Source: Mycobacterium kyorinense (GTDB lineage: Bacteria > Actinomycetota > Actinomycetes > Mycobacteriales > Mycobacteriaceae). Taken from it: a stretch of 64,000 nucleotides of DNA. The notes under the pieces are model-generated. The model made no database searches. It was given only the letters and a program-made list of their open reading frames with translations, and was not told the DNA's origin. The DNA lies in assembly GCF_001672775.1 (NCBI RefSeq), contig NZ_LZKJ01000197.1, forward strand, positions 1 through 64,000, written 5' to 3'. Made by a program: the position numbers and the translations under genes. Shown piece after piece: positions 45,536-53,549 of this stretch. Position 1 is the stretch's first letter. Every line of letters starts with the position of its first letter.

Positions 45536-47025
45536 CGGCTGCATCCTGTTGCTACCGGCGCGGACTGGCCGATGCCGGGCATGCCCAGCCCGACGCCGCC
45601 CGGACGCTGCCCGGCGGCCTGCGCGTCACCGGCACGGGTGCGGCGGTGGGTGAGGATGTCGCCGTCGGCGATCAGGTGGTGGGGTGCGGCGTCGGTGACC
45701 ACCGTGGTGACGACGTCGCCGGGACGCACCTGCTGATCTCCGGGCGCAAAATGCACCAGCCGGCCATCCCGGGCGCGACCGCTCATCCGGGCGGTGCGGC
45801 TGTCTTTGCGACCTTCACCGGTGGCGACGAGCAGCTCGACGGTGCGCCCGATCTGGGCACGATTTTCCTCCAGCGAGATCTGCTCCTGCAGCTCGACGAG
45901 CCGCTCATAGCGCTCCTGCACCACGGCTTTGGGCAGCTGGCCGTCGAGCTCAGCGGCCGGGGTGCCGGGGCGTTTGGAGTACTGGAAGGTGAACGCCGCC
46001 GAGAACCGGGCCTGCCGCACCACGTCGAGCGTGGCGGTGAAGTCCTCTTCGGTTTCGCCGGGGAAGCCGACGATCAGGTCGGTGGTGATGGCCGCGTGCG
46101 GCATGGCCGCCCGAACCCGCTCGATGATGCCCAGATAGCGCTGCGCCCGGTAGGAGCGCCGCATCGAACGCAGGACCCGGTCGGAGCCGGACTGCAGCGG
46201 CATGTGCAGGGCCGGGCAGACGTTCGGGGTCTGCGCCATCGCCTCGATGACGTCGTCGGTGAACTCGGCCGGGTGCGGCGAGGTGAACCGCACCCGTTCC
46301 AGCCCGTCGATGTCTCCGCATGCGCGCAACAACTGCGCGAAGGCGCCGCGGTCGCGGGGCATGGCCGGATCAGCGAACGACACCCCGTAGGCATTGACGT
46401 TCTGGCCCAGCAGGGTGATTTCCAGCACGCCGTCGGCGACCAGCGAGCGCACCTCCGCCAAAATGTCGTGGGGGCTGCGGTCAACTTCCTTGCCGCGCAG
46501 CGACGGCACGATGCAGAACGTGCAACTGTTGTTGCACCCCACCGAGATGGAAACCCAAGCCGCATAGGCGGATTCGCGGGCCGTCGGCAGGTTGGACGGA
46601 AACTCCTGCAACGCCTCGGCGATTTCCACCTGGGCGACGCGGTTATGGCGGGCCCGGTCCAGCAACGTAGGCAGGGACCCGATGTTGTGGGTGCCGAAGA
46701 CGACGTCGACCCACGGCGCCTTGCGGAGCACCGTGTCCCGGTCCTTCTGGGCCAGGCAGCCGCCGACCGCGATCTGCATATCCGGGTTGCTGCGCTTGTT
46801 CGGGGCAAGGTGGCTGAGGTTGCCGTACAGCTTGTTGTCGGCGTTTTCCCGCACCGCGCAGGTGTTGAAGACCACCACGTCGGCGTCGCTGTCCTCCGGG
46901 GCCCGCTGGTAGCCGGCCGCCTCCAGCAGGCCCGCCAACCGCTCCGAGTCGTGGACGTTCATCTGGCACCCGTAGGTGCGGACCTGATAGGTCCGCCCCG
47001 TGCGTGGTGCCAGCGTCGAAGTCAC
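45532..47025 (-). CDS. miaB: tRNA 2-methylthio-N6-isopentenyladenosine synthase MiaB
   Basis: MiaB is a radical-SAM methylthiotransferase acting on i6A37, the MiaA product. In the 497 residues the N-terminal UPF0004 domain holds cysteines 20, 56 and 90 (second cluster). The radical-SAM triplet is Cys164, Cys168 and Cys171 in [12 protein letters not shown]-terminal TRAM domain lies at about 385-455. GTG 47025 has TACCAT ending 6 bases upstream. Two M. tuberculosis genes that lie between miaB and recX (Rv2734, Rv2735c) are absent here. Confidence 0.95.
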   Translation of the reverse strand: MTSTLAPRTGRTYQVRTYGCQMNVHDSERLAGLLEAAGYQRAPEDSDADVVVFNTCAVRENADNKLYGNLSHLAPNKRSNPDMQIAVGGCLAQKDRDTVLRKAPWVDVVFGTHNIGSLPTLLDRARHNRVAQVEIAEALQEFPSNLPTARESAYAAWVSISVGCNNSCTFCIVPSLRGKEVDRSPHDILAEVRSLVADGVLEITLLGQNVNAYGVSFADPAMPRDRGAFAQLLRACGDIDGLERVRFTSPHPAEFTDDVIEAMAQTPNVCPALHMPLQSGSDRVLRSMRRSYRAQRYLGIIERVRAAMPHAAITTDLIVGFPGETEEDFTATLDVVRQARFSAAFTFQYSKRPGTPAAELDGQLPKAVVQERYERLVELQEQISLEENRAQIGRTVELLVATGEGRKDSRTARMSGRARDGRLVHFAPGDQQVRPGDVVTTVVTDAAPHHLIADGDILTHRRTRAGDAQAAGQRPGGVGLGMPGIGQSAPVATGCSR

Positions 47026-47031
47026 GGAGCC

Positions 47032-47037
47032 ATGGTA
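47032..47037 (-). promoter_or_regulatory. -10 hexamer TACCAT for leaderless miaB
   Basis: On the minus strand TACCAT ends 6 bases before GTG 47025. Confidence 0.45.
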
Positions 47038-47092
47038 CGGCGACTAGCACAGGTCGCCCCATGACGGCCGCCGGACGGTGCCGATCCGCTGG

Positions 47093-47617
47093 CTAGACGC
47101 GTCGACGCTCTCTTTCGGCGGCCAACTCGGTAGTGACCACGTCGTAAGCCATGGTCTGGCTGTACCCGCGGCGCGCCAGCATCCCGACGAGCCTGCGGCT
47201 GACCCGGGCATCGTCGTCGAGGTTTTCCCGACGCAGCCTCGCACGCACAAGCTGTTCGGCCCTGTCCCGCTCGGCGCCGGCATCGATATCGCTGAGCACC
47301 GCGGTGATCACGTCATTGTCGACACCTTTGGTGCGCAACTCCGCCGCCAACGCCCGCTTGCCTTTTCCCGCGTTCGCCCGACGGGAGTGCACCCACTGTT
47401 CGGCGAAATCGGCGTCGTCGACCAAGCCGACAGCGGCCAGCCGGTCCAGAACCGTGGTGCTCACGTCGTCGGGGTATCCCCGCTTGGCCAGCTGACCCTC
47501 GAGTTCGGCCCGTGTGCGTGACCTCGCGGTGAGCAGGCGCAGGCACAGCGCCCGCGCCTGCTCTTCGCGGGCCGGCGCCCCGTCAGAAGTCGACGGGGGC
47601 GGGCAGGACGTCGTCAT
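47093..47617 (-). CDS. recX: RecA regulator RecX
   Basis: RecX inhibits RecA filament activity. The 174 residues equal M. tuberculosis RecX. Three-helix repeats are visible, with [18 protein letters not shown] (about 32-49), [20 protein letters not shown] and [20 protein letters not shown] (about 142-161). Its start overlaps the 3' end of recA by 35 bases, the conserved mycobacterial arrangement, so it is co-expressed and coupled with recA. Confidence 0.95.
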   Translation of the reverse strand: MTTSCPPPSTSDGAPAREEQARALCLRLLTARSRTRAELEGQLAKRGYPDDVSTTVLDRLAAVGLVDDADFAEQWVHSRRANAGKGKRALAAELRTKGVDNDVITAVLSDIDAGAERDRAEQLVRARLRRENLDDDARVSRRLVGMLARRGYSQTMAYDVVTTELAAERERRRV

Positions 47618-48623
47618 CGGTCACCACGGCGCCGATACCGAGCTTTTCCTTGATCTTCTTCTCGATCTCGGCAGCCACGTCGGTGTTCTCCAGCAGGAAA
47701 TTGCGGGCATTCTCCTTGCCCTGGCCTAGTTGCTCGCCCTCATAGGTGAACCAGGAGCCGGACTTACGGATGAAGCCCTGATCCACACCCATGTCGATCA
47801 GCGAGCCTTCCCGGCTGATGCCCTTGCCGTAGAGGATGTCGAACTCCGCCTGCTTGAACGGCGGTGACACCTTGTTCTTGACGACCTTGACCCGGGTGCG
47901 GTTGCCCACCGCGTCGGTGCCGTCCTTGAGTGTCTCGATTCGTCTGACGTCCATGCGAACTGAGGCGTAGAACTTCAAAGCCTTTCCGCCCGTGGTCGTT
48001 TCGGGACTGCCGAACATCACACCGATCTTCTCCCGCAGCTGGTTGATGAAGATCGCGGTGGTGCCCGAATTGTTGAGTGCGCCAGTCATTTTCCGCAACG
48101 CCTGGCTCATCAGCCGAGCCTGCAAGCCGACGTGGCTGTCCCCCATCTCGCCTTCGATCTCCGCCCGTGGCACCAGCGCGGCCACCGAGTCGATGACCAG
48201 GATGTCCAGTGCGCCGGAGCGGATCAGCATGTCGGCGATCTCGAGTGCCTGCTCACCGGTGTCGGGCTGGGATACCAGCAGCGAATCGGTGTCCACCCCC
48301 AACTTCTTGGCGTACTCGGGGTCCAGCGCGTGCTCGGCGTCGATGAATGCCGCGATACCGCCGGCGGCCTGGGCGTTGGCCACCGCGTGCAGAGCAACGG
48401 TGGTCTTACCCGAGGACTCCGGGCCATAGATCTCGACGACGCGGCCACGCGGTAGGCCGCCGATGCCCAGCGCAACGTCCAGCGCGATCGACCCGGTCGG
48501 GATGACCGATATCGGCTGACGCACCTCGTCCCCGAGGCGCATCACCGATCCTTTGCCGTAATTCTTCTCGATCTGGGCCATCGCCAAGTCGAGGGCTTTC
48601 TCGCGGTCAGGGATTTGCGCCAT
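47583..48623 (-). CDS. recA: Recombinase RecA (no intein)
   Basis: RecA forms filaments on single-stranded DNA, drives recombination and triggers LexA cleavage. The 346-residue protein has Walker [10 protein letters not shown] (about 65-73), Walker [10 protein letters not shown], the L2 loop region [20 protein letters not shown] (about 198-217) and the acidic C-terminus. The sequence runs unbroken, so the intein of M. tuberculosis RecA is absent. The ATG follows AGAGGTAG. Upstream are a RecA-NDp promoter and an SOS box. The normal upstream neighbour is displaced by an island. Confidence 0.98.
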   Translation of the reverse strand: MAQIPDREKALDLAMAQIEKNYGKGSVMRLGDEVRQPISVIPTGSIALDVALGIGGLPRGRVVEIYGPESSGKTTVALHAVANAQAAGGIAAFIDAEHALDPEYAKKLGVDTDSLLVSQPDTGEQALEIADMLIRSGALDILVIDSVAALVPRAEIEGEMGDSHVGLQARLMSQALRKMTGALNNSGTTAIFINQLREKIGVMFGSPETTTGGKALKFYASVRMDVRRIETLKDGTDAVGNRTRVKVVKNKVSPPFKQAEFDILYGKGISREGSLIDMGVDQGFIRKSGSWFTYEGEQLGQGKENARNFLLENTDVAAEIEKKIKEKLGIGAVVTDDDVLPAPVDF

Positions 48624-48681
48624 GGTGCTACCTCTCGGTGTAGTCGGTGTTCGGTTGACCGGTCTTGGTCAGTTGGCCGTG

Positions 48682-48704
48682 ACGCTAGAACAGCCCACCG
48701 ACAA
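48682..48704 (-). promoter_or_regulatory. RecA-NDp promoter (PafBC-type) of recA
   Basis: On the minus strand TTGTCGGTG, 8 bases, then TAGCGT match the mycobacterial RecA-NDp consensus TTGTCRGTG-N8-TANNNT, the LexA-independent DNA-damage promoter activated by PafBC. Confidence 0.88.
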
Positions 48705-48733
48705 GTCCTCGTCGTCGAACGCTCACCACAGTA

Positions 48734-48749
48734 ACGAACGTGTGTTCGA
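48734..48749. promoter_or_regulatory. SOS box upstream of recA
   Basis: ACGAAC-GTGT-GTTCGA matches 11 of 12 positions of TCGAAC-N4-GTTCGA. It lies upstream of the RecA-NDp promoter, as in M. tuberculosis. Confidence 0.85.
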
Positions 48750-48872
48750 GAGCAAGGAGGCGCGCCGAGCGCAGCCAATTGAGCAGTTGTCAAGGACGTG
48801 CGGACGCTCCGCCAAGCAGACTCACCCGGCACAGTTTTTGAAGGGCGTACAGTGCTGGCTTCTAATCAATGA

Positions 48873-48896
48873 ACCATTTGATGGGACCATTTGATG
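48873..48896 (+). repeat. Direct repeat ACCATTTGATG x2
   Basis: ACCATTTGATG occurs at 48873-48883 and 48886-48896 (period 13) in the AT-rich junction next to the recA control region. It could be a relic of insertion or a binding site. Confidence 0.7.
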
Positions 48897-49031
48897 CTTT
48901 CAGGCGCCAACGGGGGCCCGTATATAAGTTCATCAGTCGCATCCTTCTTGACCTGGTCAGTTCAGCTCGGAGCCAGTAAAAAAATTCTCACACCCCCAGT
49001 TGCGGATGCGTTTCTCGGCCGCACGAGCTTA

Positions 49032-49055
49032 GGCCGGCCGGTTGACCGGACGGCC
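49032..49055 (-). terminator. Hairpin downstream of lipoprotein gene
   Basis: GGCCGGCCGGT and ACCGGACGGCC form an 11-bp stem with one mismatch and a 2-base loop, 30 bases past the lipoprotein stop. It probably ends the island operon before recA. Confidence 0.5.
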
Positions 49056-49085
49056 AACGTTAGCTTGGTGAGGACTTTGGCAAAT

Positions 49086-49541
49086 CTACCCTCTAGCCGA
49101 TGGCAATGTCAGCTGCAGAAAGCCCGCGCCCCACGGTTGCAGCATCACATCGGCGGGCCAGCTCACGCGATTGTCCTCCCCGCGCAAGTAGTCACCGCTG
49201 ACGCCGACGGCCTTGACAGGCTTTCCGTGGTCCTCGAAGACCAACAGGCTGGCCTTGGATTCAAAGAAGTTTGCGCGGATCACCGGTGCGCCTACGGTTT
49301 TCTCGATGAACTCCCGGTCGGTGTATTCATGGAACAGGTGCACCTCGTCCCAGCGCCACGTGGTGAAGTCGCTGAGTCTGCCCGACTTCTCTTGATGTAG
49401 AAGGCTTTCCAAGCCGTCGTTGAGTCGTTGATCGTTGTAGTCGATGTCCATCGATTGCCTCGTTAGCCCACAGCTGGCCGTCAAGAAGCACAGCAATATC
49501 AGACTGAGCGCAGTGCGTATCGGCGTTGCACTGGTCGCCAC
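49086..49541 (-). CDS. Small putative lipoprotein, candidate immunity protein
   Basis: I know no family for this 151-residue protein. Residues 1-24 form a lipoprotein-type signal ending LTASC, so the mature part would be tethered outside the membrane. The mature domain is mixed alpha/beta with an aromatic, charged middle (TTWRWDEVHLFHEYTDREFI, about 60-79) and alternating strands toward the end. GTG 49541 starts 2 bases after the effector stop, so it belongs to the same operon. Its size, export signal and position directly after a toxin-like gene suggest an immunity role; this is inference. Confidence 0.7.
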   Translation of the reverse strand: MATSATPIRTALSLILLCFLTASCGLTRQSMDIDYNDQRLNDGLESLLHQEKSGRLSDFTTWRWDEVHLFHEYTDREFIEKTVGAPVIRANFFESKASLLVFEDHGKPVKAVGVSGDYLRGEDNRVSWPADVMLQPWGAGFLQLTLPSARG

Positions 49542-49543
49542 GG

Positions 49544-50764
49544 TCAGTATCCTCCTGCCGATGTTCCGTAGCCGCCGGGTTGGCCAGGGTCATAGCTTCC
49601 ACCGGGTCCGGCACCGGTCGCTATTGGCGCCTGGCCGGGTACCGACGCTTTCGTCGTCGTGCCTGCGTCGCCCCAGGGAATGGTGTCGCTCCAGGCCAGC
49701 TTCTCGCCGCCAGGCGCGATGACGACGGTGTCGCCTCTGTTGACAGCTTGTTGGACTAGGTCGGCTAGCTGCGCCGGAGTGGCGTGTGGGTTAGCTGCTG
49801 CGATTTTTCGTCCGACTTCGTTGTTGTACAGATCCATCGCCTCGGCGGTGGCGGGATTGTTGGGCAGTCGTTCGTGAGCGGTCGTGAAGTCGCGGGTCCA
49901 GTTCTCGCCGAATCGTTGCGTCATCAGGGCGTTCCAGTATGCGTGCCGGAAGGCGTCGGTGTGGTTGTCGGCTGTGTCGTTGGGACCATTCTGGGGCGGG
50001 AAACGCACCTTGGCCTCGACTGCGGCGGCTTCTTTGATTTGGTTCAGATCCCGCAGCGCAAACGGTGAGAGCTTCCCGAGCATGCGCGCCTCGCGCGCGG
50101 TCACATGCACCGGGTCGGTGGCCAAGCTGAGCGGCCACGGCGGCTCCCAATCGAGTTCGCCGTCGGGATCTTCGGATACCTGGTACGTCTTCAGGATCTC
50201 TTCAAGCGGATCGACGTGTGGCGGACCGCTTTGGCGGAAATCGACCGCTTGGATGGTTCGGTCGGGCTGGCCGGTCGCGTCATGGCCGGCCGTGGTGATC
50301 GCGCGGGCCAGATCGGCGTCGGCGGTATTGCCGTCGACAAGAACTTTCTTGATCCGCGCTTCAAGTTCGACCTGATGCTGTTGGTTTGACGGATGGTCCA
50401 TGTCGAGCCCATCGCTGGGAGTGACCGTGCCGGTGGCGCGGTCGATCGTGAACCCCCAGGTGTGGGCGTCGCGGTCGATACTGCTCAAGGCGTCTTTGAC
50501 GTTTTGAATTTCGTCGGCCGATTTGCTGATTGCGGTACCGACGGCCTGCATTTCGTCGGCGTGCGCCGCCAGATGTGTGCTCAGCTTGTCCAATGATGCT
50601 TTGGCGGCGTCACCGGCGGTGCCCTGCCAGCTGGCGATCAAGGGCAACCGGCTCAGTCCGGTTTTGACCTCGTTAGCACTGCCGCCACGTTTCCCCAGCG
50701 CCGTAGACACCTGGCGAATCAAGCCTACGTCCCAACGGTCGACATCGGCGAGGCTGACCGCCAT
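49544..50764 (-). CDS. WXG-type effector with C-terminal DUF6973-like domain
   Basis: This 406-residue protein has no export signal. Residues 1-95 form a helical hairpin of the ESX/WXG type (MAVSLADVDRWDVGLIRQV, with Trp46 in SWQGTAGDAA at the turn). A linker (about 100-220) leads to a C-terminal domain with DAFRHAYWNALMTQRFG (about 270-286), TTAHE (His297) and AMDLYNNEVGRKIA (about 309-322), matching the DUF6973 pattern. The last 35 residues are Gly/Pro/Tyr-rich. The layout resembles polymorphic toxins of type VII secretion and the Rv0026/Rv0029/Rv2082 group. Its ATG shares one base with the EspC-like stop (TGATG). The enzymatic activity is unknown. Confidence 0.75.
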   Translation of the reverse strand: MAVSLADVDRWDVGLIRQVSTALGKRGGSANEVKTGLSRLPLIASWQGTAGDAAKASLDKLSTHLAAHADEMQAVGTAISKSADEIQNVKDALSSIDRDAHTWGFTIDRATGTVTPSDGLDMDHPSNQQHQVELEARIKKVLVDGNTADADLARAITTAGHDATGQPDRTIQAVDFRQSGPPHVDPLEEILKTYQVSEDPDGELDWEPPWPLSLATDPVHVTAREARMLGKLSPFALRDLNQIKEAAAVEAKVRFPPQNGPNDTADNHTDAFRHAYWNALMTQRFGENWTRDFTTAHERLPNNPATAEAMDLYNNEVGRKIAAANPHATPAQLADLVQQAVNRGDTVVIAPGGEKLAWSDTIPWGDAGTTTKASVPGQAPIATGAGPGGSYDPGQPGGYGTSAGGY

Positions 50765-51063
50765 CAGGTTTGGTCGTTGATGTTGTCTGCGCTCTGGCCG
50801 TCCACAGCCCGGTACTGACTGCCGGCGACCCGAAAGGCCTGCTCGTGATCGGCGATGCTGCCACACAATTGCTCGGTGGTGGATTGCCATTCGGCGAGTT
50901 TGGCTCGCAGCGCGGCGACCGAGGCGCCGACCCACCCGACTTGCGCGCCTTCGATGTCGCTATCGGCAGTCGCATGAGCGGCCCGCAGATTGTTGTGATG
51001 CACGCTCATGTGATTGGCCGAGATGCGCAGATCAACTGGGTCAACTTCCAACGGTTCGAACAC
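50764..51063 (-). CDS. EspC-family (DUF2580) type VII secretion partner
   Basis: This 99-residue protein begins LEVDPVDLRISANHM, typical of EspC/DUF2580. It has a WVG turn (Trp44-Gly46) between two helices and carries Tyr84-x3-Asp88 (YRAVD) near its end, the YxxxD/E type VII secretion signal. It should pair with the effector encoded next and carry it to an ESX machine. GTG 51063 was chosen because GGGGAGG lies 5 bases upstream; GTG 51069 lies inside that site. No ESX core genes are in the window, so secretion would depend on a system elsewhere. Confidence 0.85.
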   Translation of the reverse strand: MFEPLEVDPVDLRISANHMSVHHNNLRAAHATADSDIEGAQVGWVGASVAALRAKLAEWQSTTEQLCGSIADHEQAFRVAGSQYRAVDGQSADNINDQT

Positions 51064-51285
51064 GCCCACCTCCCCTGGTTGACCAGGACATCCTAACCGC
51101 TTCTCTTGCAGCGCCGATGCACGAAATCGACCTGATGCGCGGGTGCGGCGGCGTCCCGTGGTACCCGTAAAGGAACTTCTCAGGCCTCCGGTGATCGCAT
51201 GATGGCGATAGCGTTTTGACTGGTCGCTGGTGTGCGTTCAGGTTCTGGATGCAGTCTCAGCGCAGTGGCTACAGCCGCGAAAGAC

Positions 51286-51480
51286 TCACCACTGTTCGCG
51301 GGGCACGTCGAAGTCCACGCACAGCGCCCGCCACACGTCGCGTGGATCTACGCCGTCTTCGATCGCTTGGGCGGCGGTGCGTCCGTCGAACCCGCTCAAC
51401 ACATGGTCGGCCAGCACCGAAGCACCGTAGGTGACACCGAACCGCATCGTGACCAGCTCGTTGAACTCCGTGAGACGCAC
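51286..51480 (-). CDS. DUF3046 protein (Rv2738c-like)
   Basis: This 64-residue protein matches DUF3046: RLTEFNELVTMRFGVTYGAS, then DGRTAAQAIEDGVDPRDVWR and a FDVPREQW end. In M. tuberculosis it lies directly upstream of recA; here the EspC/effector/lipoprotein island separates them. The function is unknown, but RecA-adjacent conservation is strong. GTG 51480 starts 10 bases after the glycosyltransferase stop, so the two are probably co-transcribed. Confidence 0.9.
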   Translation of the reverse strand: MRLTEFNELVTMRFGVTYGASVLADHVLSGFDGRTAAQAIEDGVDPRDVWRALCVDFDVPREQW

Positions 51481-51490
51481 GACGTCCAAC

Positions 51491-52690
51491 TTACCCAGCG
51501 TGTGCCAGCGCTTCGTGGCATACCCGCACCGGATCGACCACGTCGGCGATGCTGGCTGCCGCCCGACGGGCCGCGTCGCGGTAGCTCGGGGTGGACAACA
51601 CGTCGCCAACCGCAGCAACCAGCGCATCGGCGGTCAGCGGCCGGATCAACCGCCCGCTGCCCTGCCGCACCACCCGGTTGGCCATCTCCCACTGGTCACC
51701 ACCGCCTGGGACCACCACCAGCGGCACACCGGCCAGCAGCGTCTTGGCCACCATCCCATGCCCGCCGCCGCAGATCACCACGTCGGCGTGCGCCAACAGC
51801 TCGTCCTGACGGCCCAGCCCCACCACGGCGTACGGCGGAGCAGCCAGCTCGGGACCGTTCAGCCTCGAGACAACGATGCGTGCCCCGGCCGGCAGCTGCT
51901 TGCCGGGCACCAGGCAGCCCAGGGCCGTCTGGGCCATTCCCTGTGTTCCAGTCAGCGCCGTCGACGGCGCCACCACCACCACCGGTCCGGAACCGGGCGG
52001 GATAGGCAACACGTGCTGGGTCGGTTCGAAGTGCAGTGGCCCCACCACGACGGCTTCGGCCGGCCAGTCCGGCCGGGGCACCTCCAATGCGGGCAGCGTC
52101 GCGATTAGCCGCCGCAACGGGCCCGGGTCGCGGGCCGGCAGACCGATCTCGACGCGCACCGCCGCCCGCTGGCGCAGCCCTTCGCGCCAGGACCGGGCGG
52201 TCAGCGCCCGCATCACCGCGTCGCGCAGCCGACCGCGAATCCCGATGCCGGGCGCAAGGCCGCTTCCCAGCGGAGGCAACCCCTTAGACGGCAGGTACAG
52301 CGGATGTGGGTTGAGTTCGATCCACGGGATTCCCATCAACTCAGCGGCCATGCCGCCACACGCCGTGATGACGTCGGACACCACCAGATCCGGCGCTAAG
52401 TCCTGCAGCTGCGGGATATTGAGCACGGCCATCCGCGCTGCCCGCTGGTGGATCTTGGCGCCGGCGTCGCGGTCGTCGTCGGCCGCGGTCGGATCGAGCC
52501 CGGCCAACTCGACGGCGTCGACGCCGGCGGCACGCGCGTCCTCGAGCCATTCGGTGCCGGTGAGCAGAGTCGGGGTGTCGCCCGCCGCCGCGAACCGCTG
52601 GCACAGCGCGATCGCGGGAAACGAGTGCCCGGGATCCGGCCCGGCGACCACGGCGACGCGCACGGGCCTACCCTGCCACAACGGCCGCAT
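51491..52690 (-). CDS. GT-B glycosyltransferase (Rv2739c-like)
   Basis: This 399-residue protein has the GT-B fold of the UDP-glycosyltransferase/MGT class. The N-terminal domain starts VRVAVVAGPDPGHSFPAIAL. The C-terminal domain has the donor-binding region HADVVICGGGHGMVAKTLLA and GVPLVVVPGGGDQWEMANRV (about 300-345). Likely acceptors are lipids or small molecules; nothing in the context identifies one. ATG 52690 is used; GTG 52663 would start exactly at the first strand and give 390 residues, closer to the 388 recalled for M. tuberculosis. It is divergent from ephG. Confidence 0.88.
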   Translation of the reverse strand: MRPLWQGRPVRVAVVAGPDPGHSFPAIALCQRFAAAGDTPTLLTGTEWLEDARAAGVDAVELAGLDPTAADDDRDAGAKIHQRAARMAVLNIPQLQDLAPDLVVSDVITACGGMAAELMGIPWIELNPHPLYLPSKGLPPLGSGLAPGIGIRGRLRDAVMRALTARSWREGLRQRAAVRVEIGLPARDPGPLRRLIATLPALEVPRPDWPAEAVVVGPLHFEPTQHVLPIPPGSGPVVVVAPSTALTGTQGMAQTALGCLVPGKQLPAGARIVVSRLNGPELAAPPYAVVGLGRQDELLAHADVVICGGGHGMVAKTLLAGVPLVVVPGGGDQWEMANRVVRQGSGRLIRPLTADALVAAVGDVLSTPSYRDAARRAAASIADVVDPVRVCHEALAHAG

Positions 52691-52691
52691 C

Positions 52692-52697
52692 TAGGCT
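52692..52697 (+). promoter_or_regulatory. -10 hexamer TAGGCT for leaderless ephG
   Basis: TAGGCT ends 7 bases before ATG 52705 in the 14-base interval between the divergent starts. Confidence 0.5.
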
Positions 52698-52704
52698 GGT
52701 GACC

Positions 52705-53130
52705 ATGACCGAGCAGACCATCGAAAACACCCGGACGGTCGAGACATTCCTGAACGCGTTGCAGGACGAGGACTTCGACACCGCTGAGGCCGCCTTGGCC
52801 GACGACCTGGTCTACCAGAACGTCGGGCTACCGACCATCCACGGGCGCCGCCGGGCGATGAAGCTGTTCCGGCGGATGGAGGGCGGCAGCACCGCGTTCG
52901 AAGTGAAGATTCATCGCATCGCCGCCGACGGTGCCGCCGTGCTCACCGAGCGCAGCGATGCGCTGATCTTCGGCCCGCTGCGCCTGCAGTTCTGGGTCTG
53001 CGGCGTGTTCGAAGTCCACGACGGGCAAATCACCTTGTGGCGCGACTACTTCGACTTCTACGACATGCTGAAAGCGACGGTTCGTGGTCTCGCGGCCCTG
53101 GCGCTGCCGTCATTGAAGGCGTCGTTCTAG
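52705..53130 (+). CDS. ephG: Limonene-1,2-epoxide hydrolase-family protein EphG
   Basis: This 141-residue protein has the SnoaL-like cone fold of limonene-epoxide hydrolases. The family Asp-Arg-Asp set can be placed in HGRRRAMKLFRRM (about residues 49-61) and the WRDYFDFYDML segment (about 112-122). Such enzymes open epoxides in one step; the M. tuberculosis orthologue Rv2740 acts on lipophilic, possibly sterol, epoxides. An in-frame GTG at 52699 is unlikely given the -10 box. Confidence 0.9.
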   Translation: MTEQTIENTRTVETFLNALQDEDFDTAEAALADDLVYQNVGLPTIHGRRRAMKLFRRMEGGSTAFEVKIHRIAADGAAVLTERSDALIFGPLRLQFWVCGVFEVHDGQITLWRDYFDFYDMLKATVRGLAALALPSLKASF

Positions 53131-53141
53131 GCACGAGTCCG

Positions 53142-53549
53142 ATGCGCGAACGCCCCAACGCTATTCAGTACATCCGTTACTGCTATGGCCACCCGCTGCC
53201 CAGTTCGATGCGGGATTGGGTGCGCAACGACTTGGCCGGCAAGGGTGCCACCGCCCGGATGATGATCCGGGTCGCCGTTCCGGCGGTGCTGGTGCTCGCC
53301 CCGTTCTGGCTGATCCCGACGACGCTCTATGTGCATGCGGGCATGACGCTGCCGATCCTCATTCCGTTCGTGTATTTCTCGCATGCGCTGAACAAGGTGT
53401 GGCGTCGTCACATGCTGCGCATGCACAATCTCGATCCCGACCTGGTCGACGAACGGGCCCGCCAACGCGACGCCCACATCCACCGGGCCTACGTCGAGCG
53501 CTACGGCCCGCGACCCGAGTCAGCGCCGCATCGCAGCCACGACATCTAA
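53142..53549 (+). CDS. DUF5313 membrane protein
   Basis: This 135-residue protein starts RPNAIQYIRYCYGHPLPSSM, the hallmark of the mycobacterial DUF5313 group. It has two membrane segments (about residues 42-60 and 66-84) and a basic, His-rich tail (RRHMLRMHNLDPDLVDERAR). No function is known. It occupies the place of PE_PGRS47 in M. tuberculosis. Its TAA shares CTAA (53546-53549) with the convergent pspM stop. Confidence 0.82.
   Translation: MRERPNAIQYIRYCYGHPLPSSMRDWVRNDLAGKGATARMMIRVAVPAVLVLAPFWLIPTTLYVHAGMTLPILIPFVYFSHALNKVWRRHMLRMHNLDPDLVDERARQRDAHIHRAYVERYGPRPESAPHRSHDI

Larger units (their letters stand above)
48750..49085. other. Gene-free, relatively AT-rich junction of the recA island
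   Basis: This 336-base stretch between the recA control region and the lipoprotein gene has no convincing gene. It is visibly richer in A+T than its surroundings (TCTAATCAATGAACC, AGTAAAAAAATTCTC). It holds an 11-base direct repeat and a GC-rich hairpin, and probably marks the insertion boundary. Confidence 0.5.

Noticed and set aside
47583-48623. RecA intein
   Set aside because: The coding sequence runs straight through the intein site known from M. tuberculosis without any splicing-domain motif.
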